From contig CAZHNG010000151.1 of NCBI GenBank assembly GCA_964533785.1, forward strand, positions 1 through 15,207: a DNA stretch of 15,207 nt, read 5' to 3'. Origin of the DNA: JANQRV01 sp964533785 (lineage in GTDB: Bacteria > Bacteroidota > Bacteroidia > Chitinophagales > Saprospiraceae). Below the pieces are notes generated by a model, which did not search any database, had not been told where the DNA came from, and worked only from the letters and a program-made list of their open reading frames with translations. The position numbers were made by a program, and so were the translations under genes. Positions 1-7,576 of this stretch are shown in pieces. How positions within the stretch are numbered: the stretch's first letter is position 1; every line of letters begins with the position of its first letter.

Positions 1-72
1 TGTAAACGTCAGGAGAGTGTGTAATAAGCATAACTTATAATTGTCCATCCACTTAACGCTAAGTAAAAAGAA

Positions 73-101
73 CTTCGTGTTCTTTGCGTTCTTAGTTGTG
101 G
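73..101. repeat. Eroded 9-base tandem repeat
   Basis: CTTCGTGTT (73-81), CTTTGCGTT (82-90) and the degenerate CTTAGTTGTGG (91-101) follow one another with a 9-base period. No gene overlaps them. They lie about 95 bases beyond the end of the glycosyltransferase gene. Confidence 0.45.
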
Positions 102-134
102 TTTAACCTAATAGTGCTTCAGGAACTAAATAAT

Positions 135-177
135 AACCACCATATTGCGGTTTATTTTAGTATTCAATTGGTCCAAT
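135..177 (-). terminator. Weak terminator candidate after the glycosyltransferase gene
   Basis: ATTGG-T-CCAAT (167-177) is a short palindrome 20 bases past the stop, and AACC-a-C...G-c-GGTT (135-152) is a second short stem. On the minus strand it is followed by an AT-rich stretch. Both stems are short, so this is a tentative call. Confidence 0.25.
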
Positions 178-196
178 CCGTATTCTTCCCAGATAA

Positions 197-2041
197 TCAG
201 CTCATATCCTGTGATATCATTTCGGTTATCGGGATATCAAAATCCATGGTATTGAGGTCAAGGATGAATTGTTTCACCAACCTGCCCCACTCCAGGCTTC
301 TCGCTTTTTTTCGGATGCGTTCCCCGCGGCTTTCGCGTTTTTCCTTATTGTTCAGCAACCGGTCGATACCGTCCGCAAAGCCGTCAATATCTCCTGCCGG
401 TACGATGATGGCCTGCTCCGGAATATAAAAACTGGTAAATGGGATTTTATCAGAAGAAATGATGGCCTTACCATCGAAAGCGGCTTGCGCAACCGACATA
501 CCGAACCCTTCCATTTCGGATGCCGAGATATAAATATCGCAAAAATCAAAAAGCAAGGGTAGATATTCCTGAGGAATAAACCCTAATAAAAAGACCCGGT
601 CTTTCAATTTGGGCCATTTCTTTTTGATGTCTTCCAGCGATTCGAAGATACCATTTTCAGGGCCACCGCCTATAAATAAAAGCCCGTCGTCATTTTTTTC
701 AACAACTTTGGCGAAGGACTCGATGAGCACATCCTTCCTTTTCGTGATGTCCATCCGGCTCGTTTCGAAAAGGATGGTGTGTGACTCTATCTCTGTGGCT
801 GGTAAGCCCGTTTTTTCTTCCAGGTATTTAACCAGTTTATTGATCTCTCCGTTCGAATAATCATGGAAAATATTGATGTCTACGCCGGGTGGAAAAAACA
901 AAACATCTTCAATAGATACCCCGTAATTAGCAACCAGACTATTGGCAATTTCAAAAGAGGTAGCACCAAAGGCAGGGGTATAATCGCAGATCACGCGTTC
1001 ATGGCTTCTTCTTTCTCTGAATTTCAAGTTGCGTTTAACTTCGGGGGATTTATTTCGGAAATTCCATTCTTTCAGAACACCTAATGAATGGGGGGTCCAA
1101 ACGTGTTTATTGACTCTTTTAAGCACGTTATTCAACAGGTCAGAAAAAGACTCCAGATCCTGGTAAGAACGATACCGGTTGAAGTACGGTTCATCAAAGA
1201 TGGTGTCCATGATGGGTTGGTCTAAAATGGCCTTCCCCAATACTTTGGCCAGCATAATCGGTCTTAGTTGGATGGTAGAAGCGGCTATGGTAGAGCGAAG
1301 ATTCATCCAATCGATGTGCCGGCCCACCTGTTCTTTAAACTGCTGAGCGTAGGAAGATTTTTCCACCCAATTCTGATAAGCTTTTTCCACTTTTTCTTCA
1401 TCGTGCACGTATTTGTGTCCTTCAATGCCTTCCAGTAGTAGTTTGCCCAATGAATAATCCGGCGCTTTGGAAACAGAGCTGAAATGGCGCTCGGTATAGA
1501 AAGTATCAAAATCTTCTTTTGCAATCACTCCTTCCGTCAACAATTTGATCATTCGCGAACACAGGTCGTTCTGCCATTTGACAACGAGAGAAACAACCAC
1601 AATACCGGCATCCCAGTAATGGGAGTTCATCATATCATAGTATTCCCACGGAAATAGATTGACTTGACCGGCCTCCTTTTGTATTTGGTTGTAGATCCAT
1701 TCCAATTCCTCTAACAAGGCAATGGATATATCTTCTTTTCGGATAAATTCATCCCCGCCTCCCGGTACGTAAACATATCTTACATTAGATGTCAGGAACT
1801 CCTGGCCTTCCCGGATCTTATCCGATTCGTAAAACGGGAATCCCCCCCGGGCATAGATGGTTACTTTGTACCCCAACCGGTCGAGGGCACGGGCGTATGA
1901 ATTGACGTAGACATTCTGCCCGCCAGTATCGGGGGCACCGCCGAAAGGAATATTGACGCCCCCGTAGCCATGGTTGGTAATTAAGGCGATGTGCGGCCGT
2001 TTGAGTTGTATAAAATTTTCCTGATTGTTGGTCGATTCCAT
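197..2041 (-). CDS. GT4-type glycosyltransferase, sucrose(-phosphate) synthase-like, with large insertion
   Basis: A 614-residue retaining GT-B glycosyltransferase, inferred to be cytosolic and to use a nucleotide-sugar donor. Seen: an N-terminal Rossmann strand followed by a glycine-rich loop GGAPDTGGQNVYV (34-46), which matches the DTGGQ loop of sucrose and sucrose-phosphate synthases; HYWDAG (141-146); PHSLGVLKEW (317-326); a donor-domain SRMDITKRKD segment (428-437); and EGFGMSVAQ (511-519). The family normally has E-x7-E at this last motif, but here the second Glu is Gln519. HYWDAG and HSLG are usually separated by about 20-30 residues; here about 170 residues lie between them, mostly helical-looking. 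The start is the ATG at 2041, with an A-rich leader and no Shine-Dalgarno. The acceptor cannot be told from sequence; sucrose, mannosylfructose or another glycoside phosphate are possible. The family is certain, the exact product is not. Confidence 0.85.
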   Translation of the reverse strand: MESTNNQENFIQLKRPHIALITNHGYGGVNIPFGGAPDTGGQNVYVNSYARALDRLGYKVTIYARGGFPFYESDKIREGQEFLTSNVRYVYVPGGGDEFIRKEDISIALLEELEWIYNQIQKEAGQVNLFPWEYYDMMNSHYWDAGIVVVSLVVKWQNDLCSRMIKLLTEGVIAKEDFDTFYTERHFSSVSKAPDYSLGKLLLEGIEGHKYVHDEEKVEKAYQNWVEKSSYAQQFKEQVGRHIDWMNLRSTIAASTIQLRPIMLAKVLGKAILDQPIMDTIFDEPYFNRYRSYQDLESFSDLLNNVLKRVNKHVWTPHSLGVLKEWNFRNKSPEVKRNLKFRERRSHERVICDYTPAFGATSFEIANSLVANYGVSIEDVLFFPPGVDINIFHDYSNGEINKLVKYLEEKTGLPATEIESHTILFETSRMDITKRKDVLIESFAKVVEKNDDGLLFIGGGPENGIFESLEDIKKKWPKLKDRVFLLGFIPQEYLPLLFDFCDIYISASEMEGFGMSVAQAAFDGKAIISSDKIPFTSFYIPEQAIIVPAGDIDGFADGIDRLLNNKEKRESRGERIRKKARSLEWGRLVKQFILDLNTMDFDIPITEMISQDMS

Positions 2042-2347
2042 GTTTGGTGTGTTTTTTAAATTAGATAGCCATGTAATACTTTGTTAATCAAGTATTTAAT
2101 TCCCTCCTATGGGCATTGTTTTAATCGAACTTTAATGTTTAATAATTCAGGATCTTCTTTTTTGGTAGTAAATATTATCCTGAATATCCGAAAAAAAGGG
2201 GGGACTTCAAAGTGGGAGGTAAGGGAGTTTGATTTTTGGGACTTCGTCTCTCAATTTTTTGGAACCACAAGTGCATGGAGTATTTTTGGCTCATCAGGAA
2301 CTTCCTTGTGCAATTTATGTTGTTGATTGATTTTGTTTGCGATCTTC
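2042..2347. other. Intergenic region between rarA and the glycosyltransferase gene
   Basis: This 306-base gap holds no gene. It serves as the tail of rarA and the leader of the glycosyltransferase gene, both on the minus strand. It contains a 9-bp perfect inverted repeat (listed separately), a polypurine run around 2190-2205 (seven A followed by six G), and an 11-bp palindrome AGGAA-C-TTCCT at 2296-2306. I could not pick out a convincing Bacteroidota TTG/TAnnTTTG promoter. Confidence 0.6.
2145..2185. repeat. 9-bp perfect inverted repeat in glycosyltransferase leader
   Basis: ATTCAGGAT (2145-2153) is the exact reverse complement of ATCCTGAAT (2177-2185), with a 23-base spacer. It lies about 105-145 bases upstream of the glycosyltransferase start and 163 bases beyond the end of rarA. 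It could be a terminator for rarA, a leader hairpin or a protein-binding site. There is no clear U-run directly after the stem on the minus strand. Confidence 0.5.
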
Positions 2348-3625
2348 TTAATAGTGATACTTATCCTTCCATTGGTCACGCAGGCGTTGGCGGATCCTAT
2401 TCTCCGGAGAATTATCCTGGGGTTCGAATAATTTTGTTCCGGATATTTCTGCGGGTAAGAATTCCTGATCGACAAAATTCCCCTCATAATCATGTGCGTA
2501 GCGATAGCCTTTACCGTAATCGAGTTGTTTCATTAATTTGGTGGGTGCATTTCTGATGGCAAGCGGAACGGGGAGGTTTCCGGTTTCTTTCACCAGCCGT
2601 TGTGCCGTATTGATGGCCTGGTAGGCGGAATTGCTTTTGGGGGAAGTCGCTAAATATACGGCAGCCTGGGACAGAATGATACGTGCTTCCGGCAAGCCAA
2701 CCGCCTGGATTGCCTGAAAGGTAGTAGTAGCCATCAACAGTGCGTTAGGGTTGGCCAAGCCGATGTCTTCGGAAGCAGAAATGATCATTCGCCGACCGAT
2801 GAATTTAATGTCCTCACCTCCCTCGATCATTCGTGCCAGCCAATAAACCGCCCCGTTGGGATCGCTGCCCCGGATGGATTTAATGAAGGCAGAAATGATA
2901 TCGTAATGCTGTTCACCGCTTTTATCGTAGCGGGCGATATTTTGTTGTACGCGTGCTAAAACCAAATCGTCGTCGATGATCAACTTTCCAGATCCATTTT
3001 CCGTGTAATTGGTAATAATCTCAAGGATATTGTACAATTTTCGGGCATCTCCGCCGGATAAGCGTAGCATTGCCTCGTAAGATTCAATTCGAATGTTTTT
3101 GTCTTTGAGGAGTTCGTCTATTTCAAGGGCCTTATCGACCAGGTTGATCAATTCCGTTTTATTCAGTGGTTCCAGCACATAAACCTGGCAACGGGAAAGT
3201 AAGGCTGAGATCACTTCAAAGGAAGGGTTTTCGGTAGTTGCTCCGATCAAAGTCACCACCCCCTCCTCTACTGCTCCGAGAAGAGAATCTTGCTGCGATT
3301 TACTGAACCGGTGGATCTCATCGATAAATAAAATGGGGCTGGGCTGGTCAAAAAACTGTTGCCTTTTGGCTTTATTAATGGCTTCTCTGACATCTTTTAC
3401 ACCGGAATTGATAGCACTTAAAGTATAAAAAGGGATATTTAACTGATTGGCGATTATTTTGGCCAACGTGGTTTTACCCACACCGGGCGGTCCCCATAAT
3501 ATAAAAGAGGGTACCTTACCTGCTTCAATTGCTTTGTGTAATACGCTGTCTTTTCCCACAAGGTGTTGCTGACCGACGTATTCTTCTAATGAATTAGGAC
3601 GCATCCTTTCTGCTAATGGCCTCAT
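2348..3625 (-). CDS. rarA: Replication-associated recombination protein A (AAA+ ATPase)
   Basis: RarA (MgsA, homologous to eukaryotic WRNIP1) is a clamp-loader-like AAA+ ATPase that acts at stalled replication forks together with single-strand binding protein. The 425 residues are full family length. Seen: the N-terminal RPxxLEEYVGQ box (9-19); Walker A GPPGVGKT (45-52); Walker B ILFIDEIHRF (98-107); a sensor-1 region IGATTENPS (127-135) followed by a candidate Arg finger in LLSRC; and the C-terminal tetramerisation region with SDPNGAVYWLARM and GRRMIISASEDIGLA. The ATG at 3625 places the conserved MRPLAERMRP start exactly where homologues begin. It is 306 bases upstream of the glycosyltransferase gene on the same strand, too far for tight coupling. 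Nothing looks broken, and the assignment is very secure. Confidence 0.97.
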   Translation of the reverse strand: MRPLAERMRPNSLEEYVGQQHLVGKDSVLHKAIEAGKVPSFILWGPPGVGKTTLAKIIANQLNIPFYTLSAINSGVKDVREAINKAKRQQFFDQPSPILFIDEIHRFSKSQQDSLLGAVEEGVVTLIGATTENPSFEVISALLSRCQVYVLEPLNKTELINLVDKALEIDELLKDKNIRIESYEAMLRLSGGDARKLYNILEIITNYTENGSGKLIIDDDLVLARVQQNIARYDKSGEQHYDIISAFIKSIRGSDPNGAVYWLARMIEGGEDIKFIGRRMIISASEDIGLANPNALLMATTTFQAIQAVGLPEARIILSQAAVYLATSPKSNSAYQAINTAQRLVKETGNLPVPLAIRNAPTKLMKQLDYGKGYRYAHDYEGNFVDQEFLPAEISGTKLFEPQDNSPENRIRQRLRDQWKDKYHY

Positions 3626-3652
3626 GCATTGATATTTGTTGATGAATGGTTT

Positions 3653-3676
3653 GGGTTAAAGGCCCTCCCTTTACCC
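3653..3676 (-). promoter_or_regulatory. Hairpin in rarA 5' leader
   Basis: GGGT-T-AAAGG (3653-3662) pairs with CCTTTACCC (3668-3676) through a 5-base loop, with a single bulged T at 3657. On the minus strand it lies about 28 bases upstream of the rarA ATG, so it would be in the transcript leader if transcription starts further upstream. Its role is unknown; it is a strong GC-rich stem in an AT-rich region. Confidence 0.4.
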
Positions 3677-3922
3677 CCACTTCTTCTAAAATTCAGGACG
3701 AAATTCGGCACAACCTAATGGAAATCCAAATATGTTTGAGTGCTTGGTAGATTAATGAGATGTTTCAAAGGTGAAAAAATAGTTATTGGTATTAAAGAAG
3801 CAAGGAAATTGATGATGGCGTAGTTCTCTCCTCGCCCTTTAAATTCAAAATGCCACATTGTTAGAGAAATTATTTCATGATTAAATTTCATTTCTACGGT
3901 TAGAGCCTTGCATTTTAGTAGC

Positions 3923-4010
3923 CACGAATGCACGAATTAGAAAACTATTGTATGAATGGGACATATTTATCACAGATATCGGCTCCACCGAATAACAAAT
4001 TCCACGAATT
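3923..4010. repeat. CACGAAT octamer repeats
   Basis: CACGAATG and CACGAATT sit back to back at 3923-3938, and CACGAATT recurs at 4003-4010, with a partial ACCGAATAAC copy just before it. They read like an eroded short tandem array. The reverse complement (ATTCGTG) resembles the CTTCGTGTT units at 73-101. Confidence 0.4.
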
Positions 4011-4071
4011 GAGCGCCTTAAAATATGATATTTTTAATTGTGAGGTACGTACAATAAATAATTTATAAATG

Positions 4072-4177
4072 CTCGCAAGAAACGCTGTTTCTAAGCGGCG
4101 AAACTCGCGAGTCTCTGACTCAATAAGTTCTAAAAATCAAAGACTTAGGAATTAATGCATCACAAGTCATGGACTTG
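4072..4177. repeat. Cluster of perfect inverted repeats with 3-base spacers
   Basis: Three perfect hairpins with trinucleotide loops lie within about 105 bases: AGAAAC-GCT-GTTTCT (4078-4092), GAGTC-TCT-GACTC (4109-4121) and CAAGTC-ATG-GACTTG (4163-4177). A 10-bp palindrome ACTCGCGAGT (4103-4112) overlaps the second, so the GAGT arm can pair with either of two ACTC arms. A further TAAGT...ACTTA pair lies in between (around 4125-4147). No coding frame explains this. It may be a structured RNA, a protein-binding array or a mobile-element remnant. Confidence 0.5.
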
Positions 4178-4348
4178 ACGAGTAACGGATGTTAAAGTTA
4201 ATGCGCTTTCCTATAAATCAATTGCACATTATAATTAATTAGCGATCAATCCTAAAAGAAAATATCCGGCAATATAATTCCTCAATAGTATTAGGCACCG
4301 GGCTTTTGGTTTGCCGGCGGAGCGCCCCGTTTGGCTTTATTACATTGT

Positions 4349-4387
4349 GGGTGGGATTTAAGTATTATTTATAATAACGGCCCACCC
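4349..4387. repeat. Nested hairpin within a wider imperfect inverted repeat
   Basis: GGGTGGG (4349-4355) pairs with CCCACCC (4381-4387). Inside its loop, TATTAT-TT-ATAATA (4363-4376) is itself a perfect hairpin. Flanking sequence shows weaker outward symmetry: TTTGGCTTTATTACATTG on the left compares with the reverse complement of CATGCCAGTAAGCCCAAA on the right, giving an imperfect inverted repeat of roughly 4296-4431. It could be a miniature transposable element remnant or a structured RNA. Confidence 0.45.
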
Positions 4388-4640
4388 TCCATCCAGCCAT
4401 GCCAGTAAGCCCAAAGGAGCCCCCCTTAGAACCCCTATCCTTCTTTTATCGCGCAATAAGATTATTTCATTTCAAAAATAGCAAAACTCAAATTAAAAAA
4501 CAAATAATTTATTATTTTTTATAAAAAAACATACTCTTGCCACCTCTACTCCATAGGGGGCAATCCAATTCCCTCGCATCCCTTATGTAACCATCCGACA
4601 AAACCAAAGTATTCATATTATTTAAAAAATCTAAAACTAT

Positions 4641-5360
4641 ATGAAAAACCTTTCAGTTCTCTTCATGCTGTTTATGATCGCAACCACCGTTCAATGCCAA
4701 AATTGGTGGAAAAACGGAATTCGCGGAGAAGGCCCCGTTGTTAACCAAGAATTTGACCTGGAAAAATTCGATGGGGTCAGCCTGCATTTTAGCGGAGACC
4801 TTTACCTTAAGCAAGGAAACACCCAAAATGTAAGAATAGAAGGCCAACAAAACATCATTGATAATATTACTACCGAAGTACGTGACGGCATTTGGAAGAT
4901 CAGGTTCGATCGCCCTGTTCGTAAACACGAAAGAGTAAAAGTTTATGTGACCATCCCTCACCTTACCCTGGCAAAAATTTCTGGCTCAGGCGATATTTAT
5001 GGTGAAGGCAGGTTTACAAGCCTGGAGGCTTTACAACTTGGGATCAGCGGTTCGGGCAATATCAATATGGATATGGATGCAACTGAAATTAGCGCCAAGA
5101 TCAGCGGTTCCGGAGATATGGATCTGAGCGGCCAGACCAATGGCCTGGAAATCAAGATTTCCGGATCAGGAGACATCAATGCCTATGACCTTAAAACTCA
5201 AAAATGCCGCATTCAGATTTCGGGATCGGGTGACTGTAAATTAAACGTCGTCGATGACCTGGAAGCACGCATTAGTGGTTCTGGCGATGTAGAATACAAA
5301 GGCAGACCGCGCATTTCCACTAAAATTTCAGGATCAGGAGATTTGATCGCACGGTCTTAG
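4641..5360 (+). CDS. Secreted head-GIN (DUF2807) beta-helix protein
   Basis: A 239-residue exported protein of the DUF2807 'putative auto-transporter adhesin, head GIN domain' family, common in Bacteroidota. Seen: an N-terminal signal peptide (about 1-19, hydrophobic core LFMLFMIATTV; the VQCQ end is a poor lipobox, so ordinary signal peptidase cleavage is likelier); an N-terminal EFDLEKFDGVSL segment (37-48) typical of the domain; then seven ISGSG[D/N] repeats starting at residues 113, 135, 154, 173, 193, 211 and 229, i.e. every 18-22 residues. That spacing fits one turn of a right-handed beta-helix per repeat. The protein ends soon after the last repeat and has no T9SS tail, so it is probably periplasmic or surface-retained by another route. 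Its molecular role is unknown in the family; adhesion is only a name. It stands 92 bases before the lipoprotein gene. Confidence 0.9.
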   Translation: MKNLSVLFMLFMIATTVQCQNWWKNGIRGEGPVVNQEFDLEKFDGVSLHFSGDLYLKQGNTQNVRIEGQQNIIDNITTEVRDGIWKIRFDRPVRKHERVKVYVTIPHLTLAKISGSGDIYGEGRFTSLEALQLGISGSGNINMDMDATEISAKISGSGDMDLSGQTNGLEIKISGSGDINAYDLKTQKCRIQISGSGDCKLNVVDDLEARISGSGDVEYKGRPRISTKISGSGDLIARS

Positions 5361-5452
5361 ATTGGATTGTGTTGCATGTTATTCCTCCTTCACCAAAATA
5401 TAAGGGGTGACTCATGTTATTTCACCAACTCTATTATCTTTAGTGCAAAAAA

Positions 5453-5947
5453 ATGAGACTTTACGTTCTTGCAACATTGGGTATTGTTTTATTCAGTTGT
5501 ACTTCCGAAAGTTCAAAATCTAATGCGCCGCAGCAAAATCTGTTAGCGGTCATGCCCGGCACCTGGGAATCTGTTTCTATAAATGTTAGGGTCAACTCTG
5601 CCAATAATCAACCCGATTCTTCCTACGTTTTCGATGTACCGGAAAAAGACTGGAGGCGAATACTGGGGGTGCAGCCGATCAAAACTTATTACGAGCCGGG
5701 TGCAGGCAGTACTTACTATTCAGAGTATATTGATCTTGATGGAAAGATCACCCAGGTTACCAGGGGCAAATGGTTTGTCCAGGGCGATTCCTTATTGCTC
5801 GTTACGCCAGAAGCCTCCTACCAATACGAAGTTCTGATCGAAGGGGGTAAAGGTACCTTCCATTCTTTTATTGACTGGGACGGCGATGGGGAAGAAGATG
5901 ATGAATACACAGGAGTGCAACGGAAAATCAGCAAATACGTGAAATAG
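5453..5947 (+). CDS. Small putative lipoprotein with lipocalin-like features
   Basis: A 164-residue protein I do not recognise beyond its general type. Seen: a short hydrophobic signal with lipobox LFSC, placing the lipidated cysteine at position 16, followed by a Ser-rich linker (17-28). The body starts with GTWESVSINV (36-45), the usual opening of lipocalin-like or 'lipoprotein of unknown function' beta-barrels in Bacteroidota, and has alternating short strands. Near the end, DWDGDGEEDDEY (141-152) looks like a calcium-binding DxDxDG loop (D141, D143, D145, D149). An envelope location is likely. The next gene starts 41 bases downstream on the same strand, so cotranscription with the following three genes is possible. 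No function can be given. Confidence 0.75.
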   Translation: MRLYVLATLGIVLFSCTSESSKSNAPQQNLLAVMPGTWESVSINVRVNSANNQPDSSYVFDVPEKDWRRILGVQPIKTYYEPGAGSTYYSEYIDLDGKITQVTRGKWFVQGDSLLLVTPEASYQYEVLIEGGKGTFHSFIDWDGDGEEDDEYTGVQRKISKYVK

Positions 5948-5988
5948 AAAGGTGTTGATATTAGGCATTACTAAACCTGACGGCATAC

Positions 5989-6498
5989 ATGGAAGCTGCA
6001 TTTTTGATTTTTGCAACCATCGGTTCTTTACTGACGATCTACTTTGGATTTTTCCGGTACAAGCATTTTATGTGGGCTAAACGCAAAGTGCAATACGACC
6101 TGTTCACTAAGTTGAATCAAAGATCCGATCAAGCATTCATCAGAATAAGTTCTTTTCGAACGATCCGCCACAAAAATGAAAAGATCGCCAGTAAGAGGAG
6201 GGCCATCCTTCAGTACTATTTACAAATTATAAAGGAAAAACTATTCTACATGGAGCAGCACCTGGTTTCGAAAGAAATGGCTTTTTACTGGCTGGACGTT
6301 TGCATCAATCAATTACAAAGTATACTGAAATACGCTCCAGATGCCGAAGATGACATCAAAGAACTGATCAGCGAACATACGCTCTTATACCGCAATATGA
6401 TCCAATTATTATTAACCCATGCGATCAATGTTGAAAAAACTGATCAGTTGGATTTGCAGCAGATCTATAACCAAATAATGGCCTTGGATGAACAATAA
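5989..6498 (+). CDS. Hypothetical single-helix membrane protein, first gene of overlapping trio
   Basis: A 169-residue protein of no family I recognise. Seen: one N-terminal membrane helix (about 3-22, AAFLIFATIGSLLTIYFGFF) followed by a basic stretch RYKHFMWAKRKVQ (23-35), so the C-terminal part should lie in the cytoplasm. The rest looks entirely helical and charged (for example 48-70 and 72-100) and has no catalytic motif that I can see. The last 11 bases overlap the next gene (start 6488), which suggests translational coupling with the asparagine-synthase-like enzyme. It may anchor or partner that enzyme at the membrane; that is inference from gene order only. Confidence 0.7.
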   Translation: MEAAFLIFATIGSLLTIYFGFFRYKHFMWAKRKVQYDLFTKLNQRSDQAFIRISSFRTIRHKNEKIASKRRAILQYYLQIIKEKLFYMEQHLVSKEMAFYWLDVCINQLQSILKYAPDAEDDIKELISEHTLLYRNMIQLLLTHAINVEKTDQLDLQQIYNQIMALDEQ

Positions 6499-7576
6499 GA
6501 TCCTTTTTCTAAACTCTCACCGTGCGAAGAGTGGGATAATTAACGGCGTCAAACTTTCAAAAGCCTATGTTTTGGCTGCCAAGTTTTTTGATTGTGGTAT
6601 TATTGATCGAACGCGTAGTCTTGATATGGAATTCGATTATCAGTTGATCGATGAGATTCCGGCTATTGATCCGGCTTTTTCAAAACCTTTCGCCCAAATT
6701 TGCGACGAAAGAGCTATTGAGATCCTCCGTGAAGCTGATAGTAAAGGCAAAAAAATCCAGGTGCTTTGGTCGGGTGGAATAGATTCGACGGTGGCCCTTA
6801 TCGCATTGACCCAAAACCAAAAAAAAGCGAACCTCTACCCTACTCTTGAGGTATTGCTTACCATGCATTCCATTAATGAATACCCCCTATTTTTCAATAA
6901 GTTTATTTTATCTCAAATACCCTTTAAACCCGTTGCCGCGCCTATTACCGATTTTGTCGACGAAGGTGCGTTGATCGTCACCGGTGAACACGGAGATCAA
7001 CTCTTTGGAAGCGATAAACTATTGCCTTTGATCGAAAATGGACTGGCTTTCCAGGCCTACGAAAAAGTCCTGCCCATTTACCTCATGAATAAATTTAAAA
7101 ATCAGCGAAAGAGTAAAATTCTCATCGACTACTTGCAACCTTTAATCCAGGCCTGCCCAAAACCCGTTCACTCCATGCACGATCTATTTTGGTGGTTAAA
7201 CTTCACTATAAAATGGCAACAAGTAGCTTTACGATTAGCCGTCTTCAGCGGAAAAAAGGACACGAAAGCTTTTGCTGAACAATTCCGACATTTTTATGCC
7301 TCTACGGATTTTCAAAAATGGTCGCTTGCCGGGCGGGAAGCCAAGATGATCAAGGATTTGGCTTCTTATAAACTCCCGGCCAAAAAGTACATTCTAAACT
7401 ATACCAATGACTTAAATTATTTCAGTAAAAAATCCAAAGAACCTTCGCTGAAAAACGTCATCATCAACCGGAAAAAACAAGGCAGCGAGCGCTATCGGGT
7501 TAGTATGACAACTGATTTTCAGCCACATATCGAATTATTCCATACTTCTTTTAAGAATAAAAACATAACATCATGA
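6488..7576 (+). CDS. Asparagine-synthase-like PP-loop ATPase lacking glutaminase domain
   Basis: A 362-residue N-type ATP pyrophosphatase related to the synthetase domain of asparagine synthase (AsnB). Seen: the PP-loop SGGIDS (95-100) after a strand QVLW, and a second signature TGEHGDQLFGSD (165-176) that corresponds to GEGSDEVFGG in AsnB. Such enzymes adenylate a carboxylate and join it to an amine. The N-terminal 90 residues do not look like a class II glutaminase and there is no Cys at position 2, so the amine would come from free ammonia or another donor. The length is close to a lone AsnB synthetase domain plus a short N-terminal extension. The ATG at 6488 overlaps the previous gene by 11 bases, and the stop overlaps the cupin start by 4 (ATGA). 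Substrate unknown; beta-lactam-synthetase-like, lasso-peptide-like or small-metabolite amidation are all open. Confidence 0.85.
   Translation: MNNKILFLNSHRAKSGIINGVKLSKAYVLAAKFFDCGIIDRTRSLDMEFDYQLIDEIPAIDPAFSKPFAQICDERAIEILREADSKGKKIQVLWSGGIDSTVALIALTQNQKKANLYPTLEVLLTMHSINEYPLFFNKFILSQIPFKPVAAPITDFVDEGALIVTGEHGDQLFGSDKLLPLIENGLAFQAYEKVLPIYLMNKFKNQRKSKILIDYLQPLIQACPKPVHSMHDLFWWLNFTIKWQQVALRLAVFSGKKDTKAFAEQFRHFYASTDFQKWSLAGREAKMIKDLASYKLPAKKYILNYTNDLNYFSKKSKEPSLKNVIINRKKQGSERYRVSMTTDFQPHIELFHTSFKNKNITS

Larger units (their letters stand above)
3626..4640. other. 1-kb non-coding region with eroded repeats and hairpins
   Basis: No ORF here looks like a protein: the longest reading frame (minus strand, 3715-3933, 72 codons) has no recognisable motif. 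The region separates the divergent rarA and DUF2807 genes and must hold both promoters. It contains CACGAATK-type octamers (3923-4010), a cluster of short perfect hairpins (4072-4177), a nested hairpin with GGGTGGG/CCCACCC arms (4349-4387) and a very AT-rich stretch (about 4484-4530). I could not assign a known structured RNA. Confidence 0.6.

Noticed and set aside
2236..2556. 106-codon plus-strand ORF across the end of rarA
   Set aside because: It is the antisense shadow of the conserved rarA C-terminus plus intergenic sequence.
3715..3933. 72-codon minus-strand ORF in the 1-kb gap
   Set aside because: No motif, no plausible leader, and its start lies inside the CACGAAT repeat; likely chance.
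3923..4177. CRISPR array or integron attC sites
   Set aside because: The repeats are too short and irregular, with no constant spacer length, no cas genes and no integrase nearby.
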